39,028 bases of DNA, taken from the NCBI RefSeq assembly GCF_013177735.1, contig NZ_WOEZ01000003.1, positions 1-39,028 on the forward strand. Reading direction: 5' to 3'. The position numbers were made by a program, and so were the translations under genes. Positions 23,533 through 32,028 of the stretch are shown one piece after another. Each line of letters opens with the position of its first letter. Position 1 is the stretch's first letter. The DNA is from Paraburkholderia elongata. Its GTDB lineage: Bacteria > Pseudomonadota > Gammaproteobacteria > Burkholderiales > Burkholderiaceae. The notes beneath the pieces are model-generated. The model saw only the letters and a list, made by a program, of their open reading frames with translations, was not told the origin of the DNA and searched no databases.

Positions 23533-23982
23533 ATGTCCAAGGAAGATGACAACAAGGCCATCGTGGGCCGCTGGTTTACCGATTTCTGGGGCAAGACCTG
23601 CAACCTCGACATCGTCGACGAACTTGCTGCTCCTGACATGCTTCTGCGCTACTCGCTGCACGAGCCGCGCCGTGGCCGCGAGGACATCAAGGCATTCATG
23701 ATCGATTTCCGCGAAGCATTCCCGGATCTCAACTTCTGGGGCGCCGCTGATCTCATCGCCGAGGGGGACTATGTAGTCGGCCGTTGGGAGGGTGGCGGCA
23801 CGCATACCGGTCCGGCATTCAGCGATTTCCTTATCGGATCGTTGCCGGCTGCGACCGGACGGAAAATGCGCTTCACTGGCACGACTGTGCTCCAGCTTAA
23901 AAACGGCAGGATCGTTGAAGAAATCGGCCTGGACGACGGCGTGACCGCTCTGCAGCAACTCGGACTTATCAACGCGGCGTGA
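23533..23982 (+). CDS. SnoaL-like polyketide-cyclase-family protein
   Basis: This 149-aa alpha+beta barrel protein starts at ATG 23533 after GAGGAATTCACC. The pattern is that of the ester-cyclase/SnoaL group: VGRWFTDFWGKTCNLDIVDE, LLRYSLHEPRRGREDIKAF, then VVGRWEGGGTHTG and GTTVLQLKNGRIVEE. Such proteins may act as small cyclases, isomerases or binding proteins; the substrate is unknown and no polyketide genes are near. Cytoplasmic. A strong hairpin (24034-24070) follows. Confidence 0.85.
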   Translation: MSKEDDNKAIVGRWFTDFWGKTCNLDIVDELAAPDMLLRYSLHEPRRGREDIKAFMIDFREAFPDLNFWGAADLIAEGDYVVGRWEGGGTHTGPAFSDFLIGSLPAATGRKMRFTGTTVLQLKNGRIVEEIGLDDGVTALQQLGLINAA

Positions 23983-24292
23983 TTGAAGGCGCGATGCGTC
24001 CGATATGTTTTGGCAACGCCGTGCGCATTTAACGCTGCAACGGGCCGGGTACACCCCAGCCCGTTGCAGCCCTTCGAACCCGTGAGACCTGAACGATCGC
24101 TTCCAAGGTGGCCCCGTCACTCCTGAAGGCGAAGCGAACATGACATCAATGTAATGTGAGCGTCAGCGTGCATCCATCTTCGCTGTACAGAATAAGGAGC
24201 ACTCACTCCTGTTTCCACGAGGTAGTGAGATCGGAGGCTTCAGTCGCGGCGGCGTGAAGCTGACCAAACTCAAGTTCAGGAGGTATTTCACT
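23983..24292. other. Gap with terminator and DUF4148 leader
   Basis: Besides the hairpin at 24034-24070 this 310-base stretch shows no coding frame. The A/T-richer part after 24120 is the probable promoter area of the DUF4148 gene, and AGGAGG at 24278-24283 is its ribosome site. Confidence 0.4.
24034..24070 (+). terminator. 12-bp perfect stem terminator-like hairpin
   Basis: GCTGCAACGGGC (24034-24045) pairs perfectly with GCCCGTTGCAGC (24059-24070), with a 13-base loop. It is 52 bases past the SnoaL-like stop codon. No T-tract follows, but the stem is the longest perfect one in the window. Confidence 0.6.
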
Positions 24293-24613
24293 ATGAAGGC
24301 CCTTATCTATGCAGCGCTGATTGCCGGCGTACTTGCCACCCCAGTTGCTTCTTTCGCACAGGAAGCTTCTACTGGTCCGTTGACGCGTGCCGAAGTACGC
24401 GCGGATCTGATTCGAGTAGAACAAGCCGGGTACCGACCGGCCGCCAAAGATGTGCACTACCCAGAAGATATTCAGGCGGCGGAGGCGCGTGTTCAAGCGC
24501 AGGATGTCACGGCGCCGGGGAGCTCGGGCGTAGGCGGAGCGCCGGATGGCTCATCGCAGGCGGGGGCGCCGACGGCAACCGGAATGACTCACTCGATCTA
24601 CTTCGGTCATTGA
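24293..24613 (+). CDS. DUF4148 exported protein
   Basis: This 106-aa protein has an N-terminal signal peptide (MKALIYAALIAGVLATPVASFAQ, cleavage near 23) and the DUF4148 core LTRAEVRADLIRVEQAGYRP followed by HYPEDIQAAEARV. The C-terminal part is Gly/Ser/Ala-rich and ends in THSIYFGH. The family is characteristic of Burkholderiaceae and its periplasmic role is unknown. The start at ATG 24293 follows AGGAGG (24278-24283). It is convergent with the alpha/beta hydrolase. Confidence 0.9.
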   Translation: MKALIYAALIAGVLATPVASFAQEASTGPLTRAEVRADLIRVEQAGYRPAAKDVHYPEDIQAAEARVQAQDVTAPGSSGVGGAPDGSSQAGAPTATGMTHSIYFGH

Positions 24614-24733
24614 TAGAGATCGCGAAGGTCCGTTCTTGGTCGACCTCAACCTCGACGTTGAACCTGTGCTAGGTAATCGGTAGATGCCGACAGCCGAAGA
24701 TTTGCGCGAACGTGAATTGCAAGGCCTGCTTGG

Positions 24734-24767
24734 CAAAACGCCCTTCAAGAATCAACTCGAAGGGCGT
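24734..24767 (-). terminator. Terminator of the alpha/beta hydrolase gene
   Basis: ACGCCCTTC (24738-24746) and GAAGGGCGT (24759-24767) form a perfect 9-bp stem. Read on the minus strand, the stem is followed by TTTTG, and it lies 27 bases past the hydrolase stop codon, so it fits a Rho-independent terminator. Confidence 0.7.
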
Positions 24768-24793
24768 CATGCGCATTCCGCTTTGCGCTGTGC

Positions 24794-25579
24794 CTAGTTT
24801 TTCGAAGTAGCGGCCTGCTCGATGAGGGCCGCGACAGCAGCAGGCTTCGACTCGTACACAGCATGGCTACCCGGAGTCTCAACGACCGTGGCGCCGGCGC
24901 GTTTGGACATCGCGCGCTGAGCGTCCGGTGGAATCATCTTGTCGTCCTTGGTGACCAGGTACCAGCTCGGCTTCGTACGCCAGGCCGCCGAGGTGACTTC
25001 ACCCGCCAGGGCATCCACACCCCATGGCACTTGGGCATTCGCAAGGAAGGAGGCGCGTTCAGCCTTCACGTCGCCGGCGAAGGCCGCAGCGAACTTCGCC
25101 TTGTCCAGCATCAGGAAGCCGTTGACCGGCGGCAGGATGGGCGGCACCGCAGCGCCGGGAGGGGGATTGCCGATAAGTTTTTGAACCGATTCGCCTTTGT
25201 CCGGGGCGAACGCCGCGATGTAGACCAGGCGCGAGACTTTGGGGTCGTTGCCGGCCTCCGTGATGACCGCCCCCCCGTACGAATGACCCACCAGGACCAC
25301 CGGGCCGTCCTGAGCGTCCACCACCGCTTTGGTGGTAGCCACGTCGGCCGCGAGTGACGTCGTGGGGTTTTGAACGATGCTGACGTTGTAGCCCTTGGCC
25401 TTCAGCAGCTTGTATACCCCTTCCCAGCCACCACCGTCGACGAAGCCGCCGTGGACCAGCACGACGTTGTTGACGCGCTCGGCGGCGGCAGGGCTTGGCG
25501 CTATGACGCCGATGGTCAGCGACGTAAAGCCCAGCATGCCAAGAATGGTGCGCCAGGAGGGGAAAGAATTGGGTCGCAT
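24794..25579 (-). CDS. Exported alpha/beta hydrolase
   Basis: This 261-aa hydrolase has a signal-like N-terminus (hydrophobic TILGMLGFTSLTIGVI, then APSPAAAERV). The hydrolase core contains the oxyanion His-Gly (LVHGGF), the nucleophile elbow GHSYGG with Ser100, and a likely catalytic His in ETPGSHAVYES near the C-terminus. It is similar to the small ester/lactone hydrolases of this genus. The second ATG (25579) is chosen because GAGG sits 6 bases upstream; the first ATG (25591) has no such site. It is divergent from the winged-helix/TPR regulator. Substrate unknown; probably periplasmic or secreted. Confidence 0.88.
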   Translation of the reverse strand: MRPNSFPSWRTILGMLGFTSLTIGVIAPSPAAAERVNNVVLVHGGFVDGGGWEGVYKLLKAKGYNVSIVQNPTTSLAADVATTKAVVDAQDGPVVLVGHSYGGAVITEAGNDPKVSRLVYIAAFAPDKGESVQKLIGNPPPGAAVPPILPPVNGFLMLDKAKFAAAFAGDVKAERASFLANAQVPWGVDALAGEVTSAAWRTKPSWYLVTKDDKMIPPDAQRAMSKRAGATVVETPGSHAVYESKPAAVAALIEQAATSKN

Positions 25580-25613
25580 CTGATACCTCATTTATAAAGT
25601 GTGATGGAGGTGT

Positions 25614-25635
25614 GTGCTCGTCAGGCCATGAGCAC
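25614..25635. promoter_or_regulatory. Dyad between hydrolase and winged-helix/TPR gene
   Basis: GTGCTC (25614-25619) and GAGCAC (25630-25635) form a 6-10-6 dyad 35 bases upstream of the hydrolase start on its strand. It could be the binding site of the divergent winged-helix regulator, though this is inference from position. Confidence 0.3.
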
Positions 25636-25849
25636 GGTGGCCGTCTGGCTCGCGACTGACGGTGCGGGCGATGGTAGGATTGTCATTTCGTCTGCCTCTC
25701 CTTTTTGTGCGGCGGCCGTTTTTTACGGTTACCAAAATGGACCAGAGGGCCGCAGCGTGAAGCAGTATTGAGACTGCAAGCGCTGGCGTATTGAAGGGCT
25801 GCCGAATAATCTCCGAATAATTCCCAAAACCGTTGCGGCACGGAGTCAT

Positions 25850-27421
25850 ATGCAGAGACAGCGTTTCATCTTCGGTCCGTTCTTACTTAATCTCGACAAC
25901 GGGACGCTGCAGCGGAAGGGAGCGCGTGTGGCGGTTGGGCGCCGGGGCATCTTGCTTTTGGCCGCATTGCTCAAACGGCCGGGAGAGATTGTCACCAAAG
26001 CGGAGCTCATGGACGCGGCCTGGCCTGGGGCCGTCGTCGAGGAGAGCAATCTTTCGGTCCAGATCGCGCTGCTGCGAAAAGCGGTTGGCCTCGCGCCCGA
26101 TGGCGAGGTGTGGATCACCACCATTCCGCGCATTGGATATTGTTTTAAGAGCTCTATTACGACGTCTGAAACGACGTCTGAAGAAGCTGTCGACGAGCCT
26201 TCACCAAAGCCGTCGCTGGCAATCCTCCCGTTCGCCAATCTCAGCAACGATACCGATCAGGACTTCTTCGCCGACGGGCTGGCGGACGAGATCATCACAA
26301 CGTTATCGAAGATCCCGGGCCTGGTCGTGATCGCGCGAAGCTCCAGCTTTGCCTACAAGGGCATGCCCATGGACGTGCGACGCATCGCAAGCGAGCTCGG
26401 CGCGCGCTACATCGTCGAAGGGAGCATTCGGAAGAGCGGCGAGCGCATCCGCGTGGTCGCTCAATTGAGTGATGGGGTAAGCGGTTGCCATTTGTGGGCC
26501 GAACGATACGACCGGGAACTCCATGACATGTTCGCGGTACAGGACGAGGTCGCTCGAAAGATTGTCGCTGAGCTAAGCGCCGCGTTGAGTCCAGTCGAGG
26601 GCGCCCAATGGCCCGGCGTTGCATCCGGCGGAACGACGCATATGGAAGCCTACCAGTCCTTCCTACGGGGCCGAGCGATGCAGCGGGGCGCGACGCAGAA
26701 TGTTGCCGTCTTCGAGCGAACGAGCGACCTGTTCCGGCAGGCGATCGCTCTCGATCCCGACTATCCGGCCCCCTATGCGGCGCTAGGCATGGCCCTCGCC
26801 TATGCCTATTACAACCGCTGGACCGACGACCCCGAACGCTCGCTCGCCGAAGCCGAAAAATTGGTCGACCAAGCGATCGAGCGCGATTCGAGCGACCCGT
26901 TCGCGCACGGTGTGGCCGCCTTGGTCGCGATGTACCGGAAAGACTTTAAGCGCTGGGCTCTCGAAGTCGACGAAGCGCTCTCGCTCAACCCGAACTTCGC
27001 CCCAGCACTATCTCTCCGGGCAACGCTGAACATCTATTCGGGGCATCCTCGGGTGGCGATTCGCGATCTGGAGCGGGCCATGCGGCTGGATTCGTATTTC
27101 ACCCAGGGCTATCTGCACCATCTCGGCGTGGCCCATATCGTTGCCGGCGACTATGAAACAGCCGTAGCCATCCTGCGGGAGCGCATCCTCCTTGTCCCTC
27201 AGACGGATATGAGCCGGGCTTATCTCGCTTCGGCACTCGGGAACCTTGGGTATCTCGACGAAGCGCGTGGTGTCTGGGAGGAGCTCATCGCCATCAACCC
27301 GGTCTACACGTTCGCCGACCGCATCGCTCGTATGCCATTCAGGAATCCGGAGGATCTGGCTCGCATCGCGAAGGGGCTAGACAGAGCTGGATTGCTTACA
27401 TCCTCCAACACGGTTCCCTGA
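25850..27421 (+). CDS. Winged-helix regulator with TolB-like and TPR domains
   Basis: This 523-aa protein has an OmpR/CadC-type winged helix (residues 1-100: FGPFLLNLDNGTLQRKG, LLLAALLKRPGEIVTKAEL, with ESNLSVQIALLRKAVG as recognition helix). A TolB-N-like domain follows (about 113-245: SLAILPFANLSNDTDQDFF, FADGLADEIITTLSKIPGL, RYIVEGSIRKSGERIRV), then about six TPR-like helical repeats (about 270-515, for example ALDPDYPAPYAALGMALA). Such proteins are annotated as adenylate-cyclase-like or transcriptional regulators. No membrane helix separates the domains, unlike CadC, so it is cytoplasmic and would sense an intracellular partner. GGAG lies about 5 bases before ATG 25850. It is divergent from the hydrolase gene. 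Confidence 0.9.
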   Translation: MQRQRFIFGPFLLNLDNGTLQRKGARVAVGRRGILLLAALLKRPGEIVTKAELMDAAWPGAVVEESNLSVQIALLRKAVGLAPDGEVWITTIPRIGYCFKSSITTSETTSEEAVDEPSPKPSLAILPFANLSNDTDQDFFADGLADEIITTLSKIPGLVVIARSSSFAYKGMPMDVRRIASELGARYIVEGSIRKSGERIRVVAQLSDGVSGCHLWAERYDRELHDMFAVQDEVARKIVAELSAALSPVEGAQWPGVASGGTTHMEAYQSFLRGRAMQRGATQNVAVFERTSDLFRQAIALDPDYPAPYAALGMALAYAYYNRWTDDPERSLAEAEKLVDQAIERDSSDPFAHGVAALVAMYRKDFKRWALEVDEALSLNPNFAPALSLRATLNIYSGHPRVAIRDLERAMRLDSYFTQGYLHHLGVAHIVAGDYETAVAILRERILLVPQTDMSRAYLASALGNLGYLDEARGVWEELIAINPVYTFADRIARMPFRNPEDLARIAKGLDRAGLLTSSNTVP

Positions 27422-27583
27422 GTATGGGCTATGCCGCGGTCGCGCGACGATAGGCAACCGGGGAACAAGTTTTCATCGAGAGCGCAAGTGCGTGTAAATT
27501 CAGATGCAGTGGTTTCCGACCCGCCACGGTGTCTTCGAATCGATCGTCATCGGGGTCGGTCCTACAGTTTCACAGGAGACGGT

Positions 27584-28042
27584 ATGAGCACGAAGCACAG
27601 CAAAAAAGTACATCTTGAAGCCGCGGCGTCACATCACGAGCAGGCTGCGCGATATCACCGCGCGGCGGCGCGGTATTTCGAAGCCGGTCAAGACTATGCG
27701 CACGCTGCGCACCAGGCGATGATGGCCCATGGCCACGCGCTGCACGCGATCGACGAGGCACACGACGCGGGTGCACACAGCACCAATGCGCCGCCGGTAA
27801 TGCCTGCTTCGACCGGCTCTGGCGCAGACAACGCAAACGCAGCAAAACATCACGCAATGGCAACGGAGCTTCACGAGCAAGCGGCGCAGCATATGCGTCA
27901 CGCCGTCAAGCTCTTCGATCAGGACCGTAGCGCAGCCGCCCACGACGCGCAGCTAGCGCTCTCCCTTGCACTGCGCGCTTTGTCCCATGGCAACGAAGCA
28001 GCCAAACTATTTGTCAAGCTCGCTCCCGCCGACGCTTCGTGA
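27584..28042 (+). CDS. Histidine-rich two-repeat helical protein
   Basis: This 152-aa protein starts at ATG 27584 after CAGGAGAC. It has two related helical halves: SHHEQAARYHRAAARYFEAG (about residues 14-33) and ELHEQAAQHMRHAVKLFDQD (about 93-112), each followed by an Ala/His-rich helix, joined by a Thr/Pro/Gly linker (PPVMPASTGSGADN). The high His count suggests metal binding or pH-dependent packing. No signal peptide, so probably cytoplasmic. I do not know a named family. It is 160 bases downstream of the regulator gene. Confidence 0.7.
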   Translation: MSTKHSKKVHLEAAASHHEQAARYHRAAARYFEAGQDYAHAAHQAMMAHGHALHAIDEAHDAGAHSTNAPPVMPASTGSGADNANAAKHHAMATELHEQAAQHMRHAVKLFDQDRSAAAHDAQLALSLALRALSHGNEAAKLFVKLAPADAS

Positions 28043-28109
28043 GTGATGCCGTATGAATTCAAACCCGTAACATCGTGTCTAGCGGCGTGTCATGCAGCAC
28101 CCGGTTGTC

Positions 28110-28150
28110 GTGCGGATCTACGGTCGCGAGCCGGCCGTAAAGATCCGCAC
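28110..28150. terminator. Bidirectional hairpin between convergent genes
   Basis: GTGCGGATCT (28110-28119) pairs with AGATCCGCAC (28141-28150), and ACGG/CCGT extends the stem inside the loop. It lies between the plus-strand histidine-rich gene and the minus-strand gene ending at 28188, and so can terminate both. Confidence 0.6.
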
Positions 28151-28187
28151 ACGGTGCGCACGGTTGAATCTAGCGTTCCAATCGGGA

Positions 28188-28571
28188 CTATGCTTTTCGG
28201 TCCAGCAAGTCTGCCGCAATGGACTTCGCATGCGCGACGGCCTCGTGCGCGTCGGGGAATACACCGAGCTGTTCCCAATGCTCTTCGACCGCGTAAGTCC
28301 CCTTCATACCGAGTGCCCTTTGTACGCGCAATTGCGCCGCGTACTTGCCGTCCTCCAAGGGTCGAGCCGTTGCAATCACCTTGTGCGGAAGATCTGATCT
28401 CTCCGGCTGAACCAACTCAACAGGGCCGCCCGGCACGCCGATATCGTTCAACGGGTTCCTCGCCTTGCAGTCCGGGCAGTAGAAGCACCACCCCTCGTTC
28501 TCGCGAATGGATCTGACCTGTCCGCGGGCCAGTACGGCGCGACATTCAACGTTTTCGCAGATGAACGGCAT
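28188..28571 (-). CDS. Zinc-ribbon-like hypothetical protein
   Basis: This 127-aa protein has an N-terminal Cys cluster: Cys5, Cys10, then Cys29-x2-Cys32-x2-Cys35 (WCFYCPDC), consistent with a small zinc ribbon. The C-terminal part (QLRVQRALGMKGTYAVEEHW, FPDAHEAVAHAKSIAADLL) looks like an independent alpha/beta domain. The start follows CGGAGA. I recognise it only as a hypothetical protein of Burkholderia type. Alternative: an iron-sulfur or redox-sensitive site. Confidence 0.65.
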   Translation of the reverse strand: MPFICENVECRAVLARGQVRSIRENEGWCFYCPDCKARNPLNDIGVPGGPVELVQPERSDLPHKVIATARPLEDGKYAAQLRVQRALGMKGTYAVEEHWEQLGVFPDAHEAVAHAKSIAADLLDRKA

Positions 28572-28707
28572 AGCAGTCTCCGGAGTTGTTTGCGAGAAAT
28601 CCTAGCATGACCGCCGCCGCTCAACCATCGGCATTGTTGCCGTGCCTGCTCGGCGCACTAAAGGCCGAGCGTCACCGCTACACGCTACCCGCTCCTCAGG
28701 AAAACCC

Positions 28708-30165
28708 TCAAGCGCCGGTCGGTGCGATCGCGGCACGCGGCCGCAGCGTCGCCATGATCAGGTACATGCCGCCACCGATCGCCACGCCGAAGAACCACCC
28801 GTAGGTATTCCACCAGACCGGCAGCAGGTTGGTGAAGTTAGGCAGGAAGGTCGAAAAGACACTGCCGATCGCGGCGGAGACCAGCGCGTTGACGTTCCAG
28901 CCGCCTTCGTAGCGGTACTCGCCGTGCTCCTGGTAGAGCGCCGCGACGTTGATGTTGCGCTTGGCCACCAGGTAGTAGTCCACCAGAATGATCCCCAGCA
29001 GCGGGCCCATCGTGGCGCCGATGGCGTTGACGAAGTGCGCGGCGTTGCCTTCCCACGGCGCGAACGGATAGAGCACCAGCGCGATGGCCGCGGCGATGTA
29101 GCCACCCCTCTTGAAGCTGATCCGCCTGGGGAACGTGTTGGAGATGTCGAACGCGGCCGAGACGAAATTGGCCACCACGTTAATGCCCAGTGTGGCGACT
29201 GCGAAGGTCAGCGCCGCGATGAGTGCCAGCACCCAGCTGTCGAACTTGGCCGAGATCTGTTCGGGGTGGAGCAGCACTTCGCCGTACACCTTGAAGGCGG
29301 CGATGGTGGTGACGCCGGCGACCAGCGAGAACGCGATCAGGTTGACCGGCAGGCCCCACAGATTTCCTTTCTTCACTGCGTCGCGGTTTTTCGCGTAGCG
29401 CGAGAAGTCGCAAAAGTTCAGGTATAGCGCCGCGAAGTAGGTGATCCAGGTCGCACCCACTGCCATCAACGCCCAGAACGAGCCTGGCTCGCCGCTGACG
29501 CCGGCATCACTGGTCTTCTCAAGCAGCACATTCATCGGAATGCCACTGGTGAAAGAGAATCCGCCGGCCTTGACGCACAGCCCGATCGCCAGGATCAGCA
29601 TCGCGACCCATACCGCCGGACCGGCCCAGTCCTGAAATTTGCGCACCGTCTCCATGCCCTTCTGGATGATGAGCAACTGCAGCGCCCAGATGATCACGTA
29701 GCAGATCACCTCCAGCCCTGAGTGGCCGAGCAAATGCGTGCCCTTGTGGAACGCCATCAGGCTGTCACTGCGGATCAGCAGCGCGACCACCGCACCCGAC
29801 GCGGCTGCCGTCTGTGCGCCGTACCAGAAGCAGGCCACCACGGCGCGCACCATTGCGGCCAGGTTGGCGCCCCACACGCCAAAGGAGGCGCGCGCCAGCA
29901 CCGGATAAGGCACGCCGGTCTTCTCGCCGGCAAAGCCGATCAGATTCATGAGCGCGAAGATCACCAGCGAGCCGAGCCCGATCGCCAGCACGAAGTTGAT
30001 AAAGCTGCCACACAGCAGGAACAGGCTGGCGGCGAGGTAGTAGCCCCAGAGGCTGTGCACGTCCGAGGTCCAGACGTTGAAGATGCTGAAGGCACCCCAG
30101 TTGCGCTGCCTTGCGGGCGCGAGATCTTCGTTGTAGAGGCCGGGGGAAGGATCGCGGATTTCCAT
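28708..30165 (-). CDS. NCS1-family nucleobase/allantoin-type permease
   Basis: This 485-aa inner-membrane transporter has about 12 hydrophobic segments. The N-terminal motif NEDLAPARQRNWGAFSIFNVWTSDV is diagnostic of nucleobase:cation symporter-1 proteins (cytosine, uracil, allantoin, hydantoin permeases). Further marks are VLARASFGVWGANLAAM (about 90-106) and WGLPVNLIAFSLVAG. It imports a nucleobase or related compound with H+ or Na+; the substrate is not decided by sequence alone. The start follows AAAGGAGA. No catabolic genes for its substrate lie nearby, though ppnP is 27 kb away. Confidence 0.93.
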   Translation of the reverse strand: MEIRDPSPGLYNEDLAPARQRNWGAFSIFNVWTSDVHSLWGYYLAASLFLLCGSFINFVLAIGLGSLVIFALMNLIGFAGEKTGVPYPVLARASFGVWGANLAAMVRAVVACFWYGAQTAAASGAVVALLIRSDSLMAFHKGTHLLGHSGLEVICYVIIWALQLLIIQKGMETVRKFQDWAGPAVWVAMLILAIGLCVKAGGFSFTSGIPMNVLLEKTSDAGVSGEPGSFWALMAVGATWITYFAALYLNFCDFSRYAKNRDAVKKGNLWGLPVNLIAFSLVAGVTTIAAFKVYGEVLLHPEQISAKFDSWVLALIAALTFAVATLGINVVANFVSAAFDISNTFPRRISFKRGGYIAAAIALVLYPFAPWEGNAAHFVNAIGATMGPLLGIILVDYYLVAKRNINVAALYQEHGEYRYEGGWNVNALVSAAIGSVFSTFLPNFTNLLPVWWNTYGWFFGVAIGGGMYLIMATLRPRAAIAPTGA

Positions 30166-30307
30166 CTGTCATCTCCTTTGATCTCGTGGAGCTAAGGAAA
30201 CACCGCCGGACACGCCTGGGCGGAGATGCCACCGCGTCTGAAGCCAGCTGGCATGTGAGAACTGTATGTGCTTTACCGCATCGTTTCGAATGGGTTAACC
30301 CTGATGT

Positions 30308-31792
30308 TCATCTAACCTCGACCGAAACAAAACTGCGCGCGTGGTTACGCTGGATCAGCACGGCTACCTGTTTGACTGCCTTTGCTTCCAGCGCGGTCAC
30401 GTCCGCCTGCGTTTCGACCAGCGTGTCATTGAGCGACAGGACGATATCGCCAGGCTGGATGCCGGCTTTTGCCGCCGGCCCATCAACTCCGTCCACCATC
30501 AGACCAACGGCCAGGTCGCTCGCGCGCCGCTCGTCTTCAGTCAGCGGATGCAGGCTCAAGCCCAGGCGATCCCCTGAGCCTGAGCCTGCGCCTGCGCCTG
30601 AGCCGCCTTCGCTTGGTCGAGCTTTGGGGCTTTCCGCAGACGCGCCGACCATGACCGTGATGGTCATCGGCCTGTGATTGCGGATCAGCCTGAGTGTGGT
30701 TTTCGTCCCAGGCGGCAAAGCAGCTGCATCCTCGCTTAGATCGGCCGAGCGATCAATCGGCTTGTCGCCGATCCGGGTGATCACGTCGCCTGGTTTGAGG
30801 CCGCTCGCGGCGGCCGTTGTGCCGGGCGCGACGGAATTGACCAGCGCACCTGCCGGTCGCGGCAGGCCAAAGGCCACCGCCAAGCCGGGGCCGACGTCCT
30901 GTACCTCCACGCCCAGGCCGCCCGGAGATGTCGCTTGCGTGGTTTGCACCTGCGATCGCACCTTGGCCGCCATGTTGATCGGGATGGCAAAGGCCAGGCT
31001 GGGGTACCTGTCTGAGTCCACGTAAATCTGCACGTCGATGCCGACCACCTCGCCGGCACGGTTGAACAGTGGGCCGCCCGAATTGTCCGGGTTGGCGGCG
31101 ATGTCGGTTTGGAAAAAGGGAAAACTGCTCCCGTCCTGGAGCGTGCGAGACGTGGCACTGACAATGCCGGCGGTAACGGTATTCGCGAAGCTGTCGGGCG
31201 AGCCGATCGCGAGGACCGATTCACCGACGCGCACCCGCGACGAATCGCCAAGTTTGACGGTCGGAAGCTTCGTGGCATCAATCTGAATGACTGCCACGTC
31301 GCTCTGAGCGTCGACCGCCACGACCTTTGCCTTGAACTCGCGTCGATCGGTGAGTCTGACCGTCAATTGATCGGCTTGATCCACCACATGGGCGGTGGTC
31401 AGAATGAGGCCGTCGGGGCTGACGATAAAACCGGAGCCCGTACCCGTGATGGCGCGCGCCGGACTTCCTTGAGACGCCTGTGATTGCGGCACCCTATGCA
31501 TGACGAAGGCAAGGAGGGGATCGTCAGTATCGATTGCCGCGGGAGAGGGTATCGACGATGACTGCTCAGAGGCAGTCGCGGTGATATTCACGACGGCGGG
31601 CCCGTATCGCTCCACGATGGTAGGGAAGTCGACCGATGCCGAAGCGTTGACTGGTGAAACCCGCTTCTCCTTTACAGGTGGCGGAGCCACGGCCGCGGCA
31701 TTCGCCGTCGGATGCAGGCACGGATAGCCGGAGAGAAAAGCCGCTATCAGGGCAGCGTGAAGCAAGGTGCGAGCAGGAGTCGGGTGAAACAC
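30308..31792 (-). CDS. HtrA/DegP-type periplasmic serine protease with two PDZ domains
   Basis: This 494-aa protein begins with GTG 31792 after GGAGG. A signal peptide (about residues 1-33, PTANAAAV) is followed by the trypsin-like domain (about 55-265) with His135 in TTAHVVD, Asp165 in QSDVAVIQ and Ser238 in NPDNSGGPLF. PDZ1 runs about 285-380 and PDZ2 about 415-490, joined by a Gly/Ser linker (GGSGAGAGSGSGDRLG). It would degrade misfolded envelope proteins. The residue before the Asn-Ser pair is Asp236, where DegP proteins have Gly (NPGNSGG); this may change the oxyanion hole. A degradation defect or altered specificity is possible. Confidence 0.92.
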   Translation of the reverse strand: MFHPTPARTLLHAALIAAFLSGYPCLHPTANAAAVAPPPVKEKRVSPVNASASVDFPTIVERYGPAVVNITATASEQSSSIPSPAAIDTDDPLLAFVMHRVPQSQASQGSPARAITGTGSGFIVSPDGLILTTAHVVDQADQLTVRLTDRREFKAKVVAVDAQSDVAVIQIDATKLPTVKLGDSSRVRVGESVLAIGSPDSFANTVTAGIVSATSRTLQDGSSFPFFQTDIAANPDNSGGPLFNRAGEVVGIDVQIYVDSDRYPSLAFAIPINMAAKVRSQVQTTQATSPGGLGVEVQDVGPGLAVAFGLPRPAGALVNSVAPGTTAAASGLKPGDVITRIGDKPIDRSADLSEDAAALPPGTKTTLRLIRNHRPMTITVMVGASAESPKARPSEGGSGAGAGSGSGDRLGLSLHPLTEDERRASDLAVGLMVDGVDGPAAKAGIQPGDIVLSLNDTLVETQADVTALEAKAVKQVAVLIQRNHARSFVSVEVR

Positions 31793-32028
31793 AGTTCACC
31801 TCCGTGGCGGTCGTCATGCCAGGGCTGGTGAGCGCATCGAATGCGCAGGTACGACAATGCGCGACCCCGGTCTAATATGATTTATAGCGGGGAGGAGGGG
31901 AAATTGCAGGGAGTGCAAATCCTGGGGTACGGTTGCAGCTGGCACAGCGATGTGCCGCGGGCGTCGGCATTTGAAAGCGTGGGTAGATTATTCCCAACTC
32001 GAATGCTCACACAGGTGACAGTCTCGTG

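Noticed and set aside
23241..23639. 132-codon minus-strand frame overlapping the SnoaL-like gene
   Set aside because: The overlap with a well-supported gene and the lack of domain or ribosome site make it unlikely.
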